A stretch of DNA of 64,000 nt from Trissonchulus latispiculum (lineage: Eukaryota; Nematoda; Enoplea; Enoplida; Ironidae), in contig JASAND010004050.1 of the NCBI GenBank assembly GCA_030248195.1, positions 48,501 to 112,500 of the forward strand. Reading direction: 5' to 3'. Made by a program: the position numbers and the translations under genes. How positions within the stretch are numbered: the first letter of the stretch is position 1; every line of letters starts with the position of its first letter. Shown here piece by piece: positions 43,890 to 55,938 of this stretch. The notes below the pieces were generated by a model. That model had not been told where the DNA came from, made no database searches, and saw only the letters and a program-made list of their open reading frames with translations.

Positions 43890-45750
43890 CATCGTCAAGA
43901 GTTACTCAACTGCCAGTTGCCAGTTGCCAGTTTACTCAACGTTAGAAAATGTTTAACAAATTTGCAGAAAATCTCCGACTTAAGGTTGTACTGATGCTAT
44001 GTACTTCAAAAATTTTGGTTTGATTCAGTTCGATTAATCTCAAAATTAGTAGTAGTTTTGATTCGATTCGAGCCAAGAGATTAAAAGAACGGTACTTCCA
44101 AGTAAGACTCTGCAAAGATTCTTCACAAATAGTAAGGATCTGATTTAATTTACGTTTCAGTTGTTTGCGATCAAATATATCCAGGGAAATCGTTTAAACG
44201 TTGGCAGCACGCCTGTGATTTGATCTCACCAAATCCTTAACACTTTTGTGATCACAGACACTGTAAACTTATCTAAACTAAGTGCAAAATTTGAGGCATT
44301 CCTGCTTTTGAGGTAAATTAGAGAAAGTGTTTCATTCACTGCAGCAAACTAACACAGCCTAACTGTTAGCTTCGAAAGTTGAAAGTTCAGTTCACGCGTA
44401 GAAGTTTTGGCATTCATCGTTCAACTCATTTCAAACATAAAACAAACTAGCAAACCAGTTAGTCAATTGCGATTGATGCACGCGCTTCAGTTAATGAATT
44501 AATCGAGCGAGCGAAAGAGCGACAAATTTGCATGCGCTTATGAGCCACGGAGTTGCGAATGGCAATTGATGGGTTAAAACCCAAGCTGTATTACTTATTA
44601 TTTGGGTTTTAACCCATTTGATTCAGGAACCATGGAAGAGCCATAAGAACATCAACTGTCCAGAAATTCGGCACTTACTAGCCGATTGTGAGAAGTCTGC
44701 TCGATTTGGTACGAACCGAGCCAACCATTATTTGATTAATTGGATTACTTTTTGCGGCTCCTTTCCACTAACTTGGAACATTTGTGACATTGAAATTTGT
44801 CCGACTGGATTTTTACAGACACTCGAGATTCAAGATTCAGCTCATTTTTCTACCCAAGTCCCATCTACCGCAAGATCAGACGGTGTGGTTCCTAATTTTA
44901 ACGATACAGTGCAAAACCAGTAGAGCCCAATTTTCTGCTAACTTTCTGATTCTATGCCTAAAAGGTGAAAAGCCAGAATTCTGAAAATCTTGTCATTCAA
45001 AGGTGCTTTGGCTGTTAATTGACTATCAACTAATTGTTTTTATAAGTGTAGTTAGGTGGTTTCAGTTCGGCACTGGAATCAGTGCAATTTAATTTGTAAT
45101 ATAAAAATTGTAATCGGACAGAGCAGAGCAGAACAGAGCAAAGCAGAGTAAAGACTTACTAGAATCAGAATCTCTGAACTAAACTAGCTTGAGCCAAATC
45201 CATCTGACTTAGATAGTAACTAGATAGTTTACTGATCCGCCGGATTCATAGGACTTAGGGCATAAAAATCACATAGAGCTATTAGAACAGGAATTGTACT
45301 ACCTAAAGGCACTGCTTAGACGTGTAGGAATTATATAGTCTCCCACAGTCGTGAACATAAACCGTTAATTTTTGCCTACTTCTTTTGGACGTTTCTGATA
45401 AAAGTCAATAATTGTGCTGTATCTGATTGTTTTATGTGTATGCTAGCTGCTGTGCTTATTTTAATCTTTACGGTTTTTTTTGTATCTCATTGAACTTGAT
45501 TACCGGAAATTGTTGTGAAACTACTAAGGTTCATCCTTACCTTGAATCTCAATAAATTCGGCTTTCCTAGAAATTTAGGTTACAGTCAACTTGTTGCGGC
45601 GTGTCCACTAGGTAGATAGATTGGCATATTTCGAACTTCGATCTCCTACTCCTACTAGTTAGTGATCCTTTAAGTCTAGTCTGAATCTGGGGACTATTCA
45701 TTCAAACCTTTTAACTGTTGATTGTTGAACTACCTTTGATTCGAACCCAC

Positions 45751-45930
45751 ACCTTAAACCTTTTGCAAAGATCCTGATATCTTTCCTCAACAGTGTCCTT
45801 ATTTGCATATACCTTAAACCTTTTGCAAAGATCCTGATATCTTTCCTCAACAGTGTCCTTATTTGCATATACCTTAAACCTTTTGCAAAGATCCTGATAT
45901 CTTTCCTCAACAGTGTCCTTATTTGCATAT
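45751..45930. repeat. three identical 60-bp tandem repeats
   Basis: Unit beginning ACCTTAAACCTTTTGCAAAG, repeated exactly at 45751, 45811 and 45871, and again in the 3' LTR. Because 60 is a multiple of 3, the minus strand reads an in-frame 20-residue repeat (MQIRTLLRKDIRIFAKGLRY), part of a 110-codon frame at 45698-46030. Confidence 0.95.
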
Positions 45931-46180
45931 TCACGACCAAACTACGTGTTTTACGTGTTTTGAGGCATAACTGTTTGACCCCTGAACTTTGGCTAACTGT
46001 CAAGACACGGTTGTCGGAACACCACCACAACTGAGTCTTTGACCTAAGTATTCTCGGAGTACGCCGTTAGCCTGTGTAACGAATACCAGTGCTCTGTTTA
46101 AATCTTCAGAATTGTGAATAAGGGAATCAGGAGACCGATTTCATAATTTCAATTTCAACCAATTCGTTACACAGAATTTT

Positions 46181-46198
46181 TGGAGCCCCCAGTGAGGA
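46181..46198 (+). promoter_or_regulatory. putative tRNA primer-binding site
   Basis: TGGAGCCCCCAGTGAGGA begins 8 bp after the 5' LTR end. TGG complements the CCA of a tRNA 3' end, and position next to the LTR is where minus-strand priming occurs. The tRNA species was not identified. Confidence 0.65.
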
Positions 46199-46250
46199 CA
46201 ACGGCCAAAAGTAGTATCTGCTATTTTCATTTTTTTATATATTTATTCCT

Positions 46251-48236
46251 TTGCATTTGTTTTTATCCCTCATAATGTTTCTGCAGCTTATGTGCTTGCT
46301 CATTTCTTTTGTTCCTCATTTCCCAAGTATCCTGTCGTTTGCTACTCAGTTATGGAAGCATATTTTAAGCCGGAGTTCATTTCAAGTTTTCCCCTGTTCT
46401 TGTAAGTTGTCACCGAGGTCCACAGAATCAAGGCCAACCATTTGCAAATCGATTGCTGTCCAGACCCACGGCAACGATGACAGCGGTATTGATTCTGATA
46501 ATTCAGATAGCTCTTCCCTGACTGATAACTCTGAAATCTTTTTCAACGCTGAGTCTACGTTTGAAGTGGCTTCCTTAATTGGTGATAGTTTGGTGACCTG
46601 TCCAGAGGCTAAGAATGAATTTGTAATAGTCTGTAATAAGGTGCAGGGAAGCTCAAGCTCTGCTGTGATTACTCCATCCTTTTTGAAGTCGAGTACTCCC
46701 TGTGTAGAAATTCACACGAATTGCGATTCCTCTGTTTCCCCACTTTCGATGTCCCCCTCGCAGCAGTTTTCTTTGGAGTTCCCATGTTTCCCCAAAACAT
46801 CAATTCCCGGAGCAAATTCTTCTTCTTTGTCTGAGCTCCCGGTAAACTTGCCTTCTCCTCCGATCTCTCCTTTCCCGGGTTTAAAGAATTCTCATTTTAG
46901 TTGTTGTGACATATCATCTGAAGTTAAGCATCGATCCGTAAGTTTTACTAAAACTGCTGTGGCCTCTTCTGCAAATAAGACTCGAAATCGGAAGAGTGAT
47001 CGGTGTTTGTCAGAGGACAAGATCGGGGATTTACGTTTTCGCTTAGCTCGACTTTCCAACGAAGAGTGTATAGATTCTTCTACAGACTTGAAGTCCATTG
47101 CAGATACCGAGCTGAAATGGTGTTCCTCACATAATAATGTAGACCATGAGGAGGCCAACATTGACCGTACCGTCAGCACTAATGATGATGAATGCAGTGT
47201 TTCTGACGTGGATGCATTTGGTGATCGCATGGACGAGGAACAAAAGGAATTAACCGTAAGTAGAGATTGCAACCCAGATCTTCTTGCCCCTGAGATTTGC
47301 CAACCGAGAATTGGAGAGCCAGCGTTGGAAGTTCTTAAAGAGGTTCAGCAGAGTCTTCATGATAGTAGTCAAATCCAAGCAGCAACTTCTATCATCCAGA
47401 ACCTTAACAAGTTTTCAGGATTCGATCATGAGAATGTGTTAGACCACATATATAACTTCGAGACAACCTGTTTTGCATTTAATTGCAGTGATTCTGCCAT
47501 GGTTAGATTGTTTCCCCTGAGTTTATCCGGTAAGGCTAAAGAACTCTTTCGTGTCCATCAGTTGCATCATTGGAAATCGTGGCCGTCGTTATTAAGTCAA
47601 GTGAAAGCCGTTTTCCTTAACCGGGCAGATATTTTGGCTGCGACAAGATTGGCCTGTAGAATTGAGCAGGGAGTTACGGAATCTATTACCGACTATTTTT
47701 TGCGACTGAACAAGTACGCTCAAATGGCTTTCGTAGACGAGGAGTCGAGTTTAGTGCAGGAAATTTTGACCAGGATGTTTATTCTGGGAGTTAAAGACGA
47801 CTTGAAGAGGAGGAGACCTTCATTGGTTCAAGCTGAGTCTCTTCAGGATGCCCTAAAATGTGCTCGTGCTGTAGAAAATTGTTCCCGATCCAGCGATTTC
47901 ACGCCAGGTTATCTAATTCCAGTGTCAGAATCTTCGTCCCTGCCAGCAACATTAAAGGTTTCCAAAGAGGAACCTAAACGGTCTCACCCAGTCAGGAGGT
48001 GCTACAACTGTGAAGGTATTGGACATCTCAAACGAAAGTGTCGAAAACCAGGTGGAGGAGCTTACTGCCCTCACAAACTCTATGGCAAACATAATAGCCT
48101 ATTGATACCATGCTCAGAACAAGCTATGACTATTGCTGATTCAAGATATGGCAAATTGCCGAAAGGGCATAACTTTGATAATTATATGCATGTGCAAAGC
48201 TACCCGTTTCACTCCCTTAAACCTAAACTTTGTTAA
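46251..48236 (+). CDS. retroelement Gag-like protein with CCHC zinc knuckle
   Basis: 661 codons from ATG 46251, 78 bp after the 5' LTR. The N-terminal ~45 residues are hydrophobic (LSLIMFLQLMCLLISFV), odd for Gag, so translation may start at an internal Met. A Ser/Pro-rich, low-complexity stretch follows to ~residue 350. Then comes a helical capsid-like region, about 355-555, with the retrotransposon-Gag pattern (LNKFSGFDHENV, FPLSLSGKAKELF, WPSLLSQVKAVFL, ESITDYFLRLNKYAQ, ILTRMFILGVKDDLK). One zinc knuckle, CYNCEGIGHLKRKC (C-x2-C-x4-H-x4-C), lies near residue 600. The usual role is to coat and package element RNA in cytoplasmic particles. It ends in a plain stop with no fused protease, and no pol follows. 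A structured RNA begins 20 bp after the stop. Confidence 0.8.
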   Translation: MHLFLSLIMFLQLMCLLISFVPHFPSILSFATQLWKHILSRSSFQVFPCSCKLSPRSTESRPTICKSIAVQTHGNDDSGIDSDNSDSSSLTDNSEIFFNAESTFEVASLIGDSLVTCPEAKNEFVIVCNKVQGSSSSAVITPSFLKSSTPCVEIHTNCDSSVSPLSMSPSQQFSLEFPCFPKTSIPGANSSSLSELPVNLPSPPISPFPGLKNSHFSCCDISSEVKHRSVSFTKTAVASSANKTRNRKSDRCLSEDKIGDLRFRLARLSNEECIDSSTDLKSIADTELKWCSSHNNVDHEEANIDRTVSTNDDECSVSDVDAFGDRMDEEQKELTVSRDCNPDLLAPEICQPRIGEPALEVLKEVQQSLHDSSQIQAATSIIQNLNKFSGFDHENVLDHIYNFETTCFAFNCSDSAMVRLFPLSLSGKAKELFRVHQLHHWKSWPSLLSQVKAVFLNRADILAATRLACRIEQGVTESITDYFLRLNKYAQMAFVDEESSLVQEILTRMFILGVKDDLKRRRPSLVQAESLQDALKCARAVENCSRSSDFTPGYLIPVSESSSLPATLKVSKEEPKRSHPVRRCYNCEGIGHLKRKCRKPGGGAYCPHKLYGKHNSLLIPCSEQAMTIADSRYGKLPKGHNFDNYMHVQSYPFHSLKPKLC

Positions 48237-48255
48237 CCGTACTAGTTAATCTTGT

Positions 48256-48383
48256 AGAATGAAACGACAAATGCGTCGTCCAGGGGAGCTTAAGCTCCAA
48301 GGTAAATCTTTGAGGGAGCTTTAGCTCCGTGTGGGCTTGAGCCCAACTATGTTGTAGTTATTTCGTTGTTGTTGTTTCATTCT
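48256..48383 (+). ncRNA. multi-hairpin RNA structure just after the gag stop
   Basis: Outer stem AGAATGAAAC (48256-48265) with GTTTCATTCT (48374-48383). Inside are hairpins ACGAC/GTCGT (48264-48268/48275-48279), GGAGCTTAAGCTCC (48285-48298), GGAGCTTTAGCTCC (48315-48328) and GGGCTTGAGCCC (48333-48344). The outer stem and first hairpin overlap by two bases, so they compete slightly. Present once, in the element's internal region. Possible packaging, export or recoding signal; not identified with any known family. Confidence 0.5.
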
Positions 48384-51300
48384 TAGAAGACTAGTTGTAT
48401 GTTTAAATTAAATTAAGTGATAAAGTCGCCAAAATCTTGTAAACTGGTGAATGCATGTGATTAACGTAAGGAAGAGGGAGTCGAATGGATCTACTTGTAT
48501 AGGGTATTATAGATCTTGAAATCTAGCTGACTTGAGTGCTTGCTTTTATGTATACCATATATTTGTTCAAATGGAGCCATTGTCATTTTGTTGTTTTGAG
48601 TAATGCAACTATAATCTTCAATGTTGAAATCCCTAAGTCTTAATTAATCCTTATTTATTCAGTGAAATTCGGCTCGGCGCAATAACGACATTTATAATAC
48701 TAGGAATAGTTATAGTAACAGTAGATAACAGTAGCAACAAATAGTAGCGATTATTAGCAACGTAGCAATTTATTATTAGCAAATCACATGATGCAGTGTT
48801 CTCACTAATTTAACTAATTCCTGTCTGGATGAGCGTCTGGCTGATTCGTGCTAAGATATGTGTTATAATATATATTTTGTTGCTTGTAACTTAATGCCTT
48901 TGTGTTTAACATTAGTGAAGATGGACAATAGCGTATCAGCTAGATCTATTAAAGATTCTTAAGGTTTTACTAGAGTCGGTTCTAAAATTAAGTGTAATTT
49001 AAGGCAAGGTACGTTGGGTGGGGAACAAGAGTTGGATGCGAAAAGTTAAAAGGAACCTAAAAAAAAAAAACAAATCAAAGTAGTTTAACTAGTCTGCCTA
49101 TTTTTGTGACCTTTGGTCTCCATGTTCATCTAACTAGCCTTCGAGTCTCTGTTTTAACAAGATCATGCGCCAAATTCTATTTGTGTGATTTTGTGTGTTA
49201 GTCTTTCTATTCTATTCTATTTTAATCTATTCTATTAGAAATCCAAGGCTACGGCTTTAGAGCTCAGGAAACGCATGGTACGTTCTCCCAAATGCTTGAC
49301 AATAGGTAACAACAATTAAGGCTGACTGAATTAATTAGACCTAATGAAATCGAGCCGAAAAGACCGACAGTTTTGTAAGTTAGCCAGCAGGTGTCGTTGC
49401 TTTGCATCGTCGCAATGTTGTGTACTAATATTGAAACAGCACCTCGGAATATCTTTGAAGATGGAGCCTGCTTACAAATTATTCTAGCCATTTTCTTGGT
49501 TTTCAAGCAGTTTCTTTGAGAAAAGTTTTTTTAATGTTGACGTAAGATTTTAACGTTTGGATTGCATTTATTTCAGTTTGGATGGCAATTTTCTAAACTT
49601 TCATACATTTTTACTAAAATTCTGGGTCTCGATCACTTGTAGTGGAAGTGTTACTGAGATCGCTGATAAAGTGTAACCGCTCACGACCACCGACCACCGC
49701 TCAGTTTATACGATTCTTAATGCGCACAAGATCTAACATCATATTTTAAGCATCTAGTTTCTTTTTGTTATCTGTTTAGCATACTCCCTGCTCGATAAAT
49801 TCTCGCCTATGCTGCAAAAGTTCTGGTTAAATTTGATAAAATACAACACACTTTGAAACTAACAAACACATTTTAAATCTTTCTGTAGATTCCGATTGCA
49901 GAACGTGGGGATGGTTAATGTTTTAACAACAGGATTTTCACGATAAATGGGTCGATACAAACGATTGTTGATACAAACTATGTATTTATAGCAGCCTTTG
50001 CTTAACTTGTCTAGAACTTTCTAGTTTAGAAATTGTCGGATCGCTAACTTAATAAGCGGACCAAACCTAAGCATAAACCAGAAATTTGATTAACAGGGCC
50101 TAATTCTAGAATAGTTTGGCGTAGAACTATGGGGACCTCGCGTGCCAATTTTGCAACTAAACCGGACAAGAACTACAAATATACTGCTGACCTTGCACAC
50201 TGTTTTTGAACACGCCCTTTTTACTTGTAGTTGCAGGAAAAAGAAAGTTCAAATGAGCGATTTGTATGACCAATAATAAAAACTCCAGCATCAACCTGAT
50301 CCTCACGGAAAACATACTATCTTAATCGATTTATGTTGAAAGCTATTTTGTAAAATAAATTTCGGTATTAATATTTAGAACTCGTACAAAGTAAGACCAT
50401 CTAATATATGATAAACTCCTTTATTTCTCGTTATCGGTTAGTGCGACACTCATTAGAGTCGATAGTTCAAGTTCGCTTTCAAAGAACGAAGTATATAAGT
50501 AGTTTCGAAATATTAGCAAGCTAGAATTACAGTGAATAATGCTCTATTGAACATTAACTTTTCACGCATTATGTTTCCCAGTTTCCATTGGTGCGGCGTG
50601 AAATGACAGAGAATTAATTCCTTTTAATTCATAATCTATATTTGATGGGTCTTTGACGCAGCCAGAAAAGTTAGAAGTCGAGCTAGGTATAACTGTAACA
50701 CAGCAACAGAAGAAACTGTCACTTCTAGGAATGAGTAAAACCGATTGCCGCTGTTACAATTTTCGGAGTTGCAAAATTATATAGGTAGACCTAAACCAAA
50801 TAAATCTGCGGGACAGTCTCCATAAACTGAATCGATCACCGAGGCCCCAGGTGTTTCAAAGTCTAGGGAGCTCTAAATTAGATACCCAAATGGGGTACCG
50901 TTTTGGTTAAACTTTCTTATTAGTCGTAATTCTGCAGGAACAAGCGCAGAAAATATTTTATGATAGCTTTTTCAAGTCGTAGCAGAAGTTAGTTGTAAAA
51001 AACGGCACCGAATATTTGCTATTGCACCAGTCCTTATTCTTTGCACTGGCCAAAATCCGTCCGTTTCCACCCACTTTAAAAATTTGTAATATTATGCGTG
51101 AAAACAAAAAGTTTAAAAATTTTGCTTCGTTGTTAAAATGTTTTACATAGAACTTTCAGAATATAGTTCAATATTTCAGCGCCTTCTTTGAGTTCTATCT
51201 TAGCATAATGTTTGTCATAACTACAAAGTTCTTTTTGCTAGAAGGACTGTTCGAAAATTGATGTCAATTTGTATTTGTAATGGCACAGTGTCGAATCAGC

Positions 51301-54300
51301 TTTTCCCTCCACCACACCACACCAGCTACAGTATAGAGCTTGTAGTATTTCCCGGCAACTCACGGAATCAGAGTCATCAGTAAAGTGTAGAATATCTCAA
51401 GGATACCTCAAGTGATGTTATCACAAAGTGTCAAATATGATCGTTCATATTGTGTGTTCTACAGTATACTAGCTGAACTGAACAAGTCACAGTTGTCGCT
51501 ACCTTCTCAGAGAAGTGGACTACTAATGTAATTACATAACTAAGGGATTATAACGGGTTTCGGCTGTCCCTTTGCTGACATGAAACATTCAGATTAGATT
51601 CAGATCACCCTTTTAAGTCGAATTTGTGTACTTGATTTCTTGCTAATTGGAAGAACCATAATTTTACAGATTGTTAACTAGGTCATTAGCTTGGCACTCA
51701 CTAGCGAGCCTACATTTGCTGCTTTATATTTGCAAACTTAAATTAACTCCGTATTTCTCCACCTTGAATAGGACATTGAGTGAATATATTTGCGTTTGTT
51801 TGATGACTTCAGCTTTACACGACTCTAAGGCAGTTTACCTAATCATTGAAGCAAAACTTAAGCCTTTACGTTTAGGAAGTACAAACTGATACGATTTGAA
51901 TGACAGACGCTACTTAGTTGACGAATCAATTTCAGATTCACTTAATCCTTAAGATACTTGTGGGTTTCTAATCTGTTTTGTAGCTGAATTATACTAAAAC
52001 GTTTTGTAGTTGCCTTGCTATATGAAACGTAATGTTTTGACTGAACCCGTATCTGAGACAGAAACGTGTTATTAAAAAGACACAAAGAAATAACTTTGCC
52101 TCAGAATTATACAACTCGAGGCCTCTCTAAAATTAATTTAACACATTTCTTATTTCTTTATAATTTTCTTATTTCTATTAGCCGAGTTATAACTACCAAA
52201 TAAAACCTTTCAACAGCCTTGGCATGAAGAGGACCAACGTTCAGTACCCTAACGAAATCACCATTGCGATGAACTATTACAAGTTTCACATTTAAGTTTA
52301 CTTTCAGAATTTTTTGCCACTCCCTTTAGTTCTATTATGAACTACAGAAATCTGGCTAAATGCTTTGACACGCACCTATTCGAATATTAGGATAACTGAC
52401 TATTAATATAAAACAAACAGAGGTGGACAAAACATTAAGGAACTGGGTAACTTTAGTAATTAGATAACTATTCGGTAATTAAGTAACTCTCAGCATGGTC
52501 TTAAATTCCCAATGTTCGTATCAGTTTTTAAGCATTTTATGTTACGTTACATTTTTAGTTTAAAACTGAAAATGAACTTCAGGGAAAACAGAACGACGAA
52601 AAGTTTAGTTGCATTAAAGTGAGTCTGCACAAAAGTCGATGCCCTGAATTATTTTGCGTTTCGTTTCACAAATACTCACATTAAAATGTTAAGCTTCCTT
52701 ACTAGTTTTACTATTTCTCAAATAAACGATTCGATTCAGTTTGATTTCGATCCTCTCAAATTTGAATGTATTCGATGCAGTTCGATTGTTTTGACATTCT
52801 GAACAAACTGCGATTCAGATTTTCAAAATTGCTATGTTTGGTTCCGTTTTTGAGTTTCGGCGCCATCGTTTTAATCTGAAAAGCCATGAGTGAGAAGGAC
52901 TGTGATTTAGTTGGAATTAGGCTTTTAAACTTTTCAAAATAATTCGGCCGTTCAAAGGTCTCGTAATGTTTTAAGTTTTTAAGAATGATGTGTAAAAGTT
53001 GAAACAATTAAATTAAAATTTAAGTTAACACAAATCACAGCCGTTGTTTGCATCGGATAACTTGAACGGAAATAACATGCTGACCGACGAAACTCCACCG
53101 GTTCGACAAAAAAGGAATAGACCCAACCAAGTCAATTCAGGCCTTATTTGTTTTAAGATTAAATGGATTAGACTATAAACAAACCGCATATAATTTCAAT
53201 AAAATCCTGTTTCTATTCCCAGTTCGGATTAAAAAATGCACGAGCTAATCTTAATTCGTCCTGCTTAATCGCTGTTTTTTGAAAGATTAATTTTAAAATA
53301 TGTTTAGGCTGCGGAGTAAAATTGGTCGGATTGAAATATATAGTTATGTAGCCGTTTAATCCAGCTTTCCAAATTTGAATACAGCATTAAAGAAATGGCT
53401 ATATATTAAAATTTTAATCTCGCCGATTTTAATCTGCTCAATTCCAAGACTTCAGTTACGACAAATATGGCTTAAGTGTCAGGGACCTTGTCCATAAGCT
53501 ATGTTAATTCTTCCTGAGATTTGAATATTACTTAACTCGAAAATTCAATTCCTAAAATTTAACAGTTTTTGTCAGCACTTGCAAAAAAAAAAACACTAGA
53601 ACCCAATGCCTAAATCAGGATGCAGTGAATTATGCTTTTGGAGACAAAGATGTCCGAATTTTTGGCATTCCCATTGTGCAAAGTATAAGCACATAAAAAA
53701 GGTCCTGAATCAAAATGTGAATCAATATGAATCAAAACTCAAAACTAACGATTCAACTTAAAAGATTTTTGATTTGCTTTCGACTTTGCTATAAAAAGAG
53801 CAGCAACGATTTGATGCAGTTTAATTTTCCACACTTCCAATTCGATTCGATTCGAAGCACCAAAAAATCAAAAGATGCATCTAAAGTGTTTTGATTCGAG
53901 TTGAAGTATGTACAACAGGTAGTACCAGTGGTTTGAGAATGTTGTGTGAAATTTAGTTTGACACCAGACTCAAATTAAATTCTCAAAGTCGTGATCCACC
54001 ATAAACCGATGAAAATTTTAATAAAGTAGTTAGCAAGAGCGGGAAAACATGGCGATTGAGTTTAAACCGACCCCAGTTCAATTACTTATGAAATACATTT
54101 GCGCCATCTAAGCAAAACATTTTGAAATGGATTTACATATCTACATATGTATCTTGATGTTTAGTTGTTAATTTAGTTTGATTTGGTTGTTAACTGTATT
54201 CCTTGTTCGTCTATCCATACTTGTTCTCGACAACCGTTTTCCAAACCGAATCAATCAGATCATCACCCCATTAACAGCATGCAATGGGGTTAATGCCAAT

Positions 54301-55938
54301 GCCAATCCCAATGCAATACATACCTAACATTGCCGTAATGGGATGACTCTTATTGGCCGTTGGCCGGCCGACGGAAGACCCACCCAACACTGATATACTA
54401 TATTTGCAAGCTAATTCTGAATTTTATTATTTCGATTAAAACCTGAACACGTAACAGCCAAATTTTGATTCGTTTACTTAATACTTCAATGAAAGTGTTT
54501 TGTCTTCAATGTAGTTTTAATCAAGAAATCAACGTTTTGGAAGGAAACAAACTTGATCTGTAACCGAAATTGACTTTCAAATATTTGAGCTAATTATGTA
54601 CATGTTGTGCTAAGTACCTAAAACATGTGTGGACCAGTTCAGTCTATTCGCGTTCCGAAATCAACCTGTACTTTAGGAGCTGAACCGGTCCTGTCAACAC
54701 CAGCATTTTTAACATTTTTAATGATTTGAAACCTGGACAATTTGGAAACGTTTAATTAGGATATGCAAGATATATATATACTGTTATTCCAGTGAACACA
54801 GCTACTTATGCAGGAATACCACCTTTTTGGTATATACTCTCTATCCTATCCAGTAAGAAAATATAGGATGCCAAACTTAACTCCCAATTTCGATTAAGAG
54901 TTTATGATGACTGCACATTCTTTGTGATAACTTTTAGTTTCTTTGAAATCCTAGTTTTAAATATGAAACGATTAACCTGTGGTATTCTAAAGTCTCTTCT
55001 CAAAGAAATTAAAGTAACTTCTCTAGATCGTGCACGCAAGGGTAAACCATCCGCACTATCAAGTTCGAAACTTGATCCTTGTCTGACTTCTGAACGGATC
55101 GTAATGTAATGCCCTGTTTACTCTTGTTTGCAATCGTTAGGCAATTTATAATTCTTTTTTTACGAGGTGGAGCTGTAGAATATACAATACGCCTACACTA
55201 TCGACTGCTCATCACTATCTTTCTTTGTCTGTACTCCTCCATCTCTGACTAGGCCATACTCTCTGTCTGTGATAACATCTTACATATGGTTAAGAAATAA
55301 TTGCCAACAGTGGATAAGCATAGTTCATTGAAATTATAGAGAGATTACAGGTGAAGAAATACTAACTTCAAAGTCTCCCAAACTTTTGCTCCAAAAGCCT
55401 CACAGCGGAGATCGCTGCAATCGGTATTTGTGGTGTCCTTCAGCTATTGATTGGTCCGGCCGGGCAATCAGTATTTTGGACTATACTGTTGTGTAACGAT
55501 TGGATGCTGTGGTTTCAATGTGTCTGTACAGAGGGTACGGTGGAGCTGCTACGCAGCAGTGTGCCCGTCTGTAGCTATCACCATTTATATATTAGCTTAT
55601 TAGATTATTAACTTGCTAAATTGAGCAATTTTTCTGATAATTTAACATTTTCTGATAATTAACATTTTCTGATAATTCTTCATTATTCGGTATTCGGCAG
55701 TTAGTACTGCCTTCTGGCGACACTTTCTGTTAGTTTTTCTTAGAGTGATTGTGTTGGAAACAAAGTCCTTGAATGTTTGTGCCAAAATTTATTAAGCTTT
55801 AGTATCAGGTAATCTGAATATCTGGAAGCTACTTCGGCGGCCTGAGACACTCGGGTCTCCATAACGTCACCGGAAGTGCTTTCGGGTGCTCGGGTTCAAA
55901 AGTGCAATTTCTGTTTCCGTTTGATTTCAGGCAACAAA
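48384..55938. other. 7.5-kb non-coding interior of the LTR element
   Basis: No frame above ~85 codons and no RT, RNase H, integrase or protease motif seen on either strand. AT-rich with simple-sequence patches (TCTATTCTATTCTATT near 49205; TTCGATTCGATTCG near 53840). An intron end (TTTGATTTCAG at 55921-55931) precedes the NADAR start, so spliced transcripts reaching the 3' gene are possible. Either decayed pol or large non-coding spacer. Confidence 0.5.

Larger units (their letters stand above)
40158..46172 (+). repeat. 5' LTR, 6.0 kb
   Basis: Direct-repeat partner of 57982-62130. It is 1.87 kb longer, mostly owing to the internal duplication and insertion at 41852-43889. The last ~1.98 kb (44187-46172) aligns with the other copy at a constant offset of 15958 and no difference was seen in the lines compared; the first part is only ~90% similar. 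Contains a perfect 15-bp hairpin at 44569-44583/44603-44617 and the 60-bp triplicate at 45751-45930. Short frames (44618-44923 and others) are identical in both LTRs because of the repeat and show no known domain. Confidence 0.8.

Noticed and set aside
44618..44923. 101-codon frame present identically at 60576-60881
   Set aside because: Identity follows from LTR duplication, not from selection; no domain recognised.
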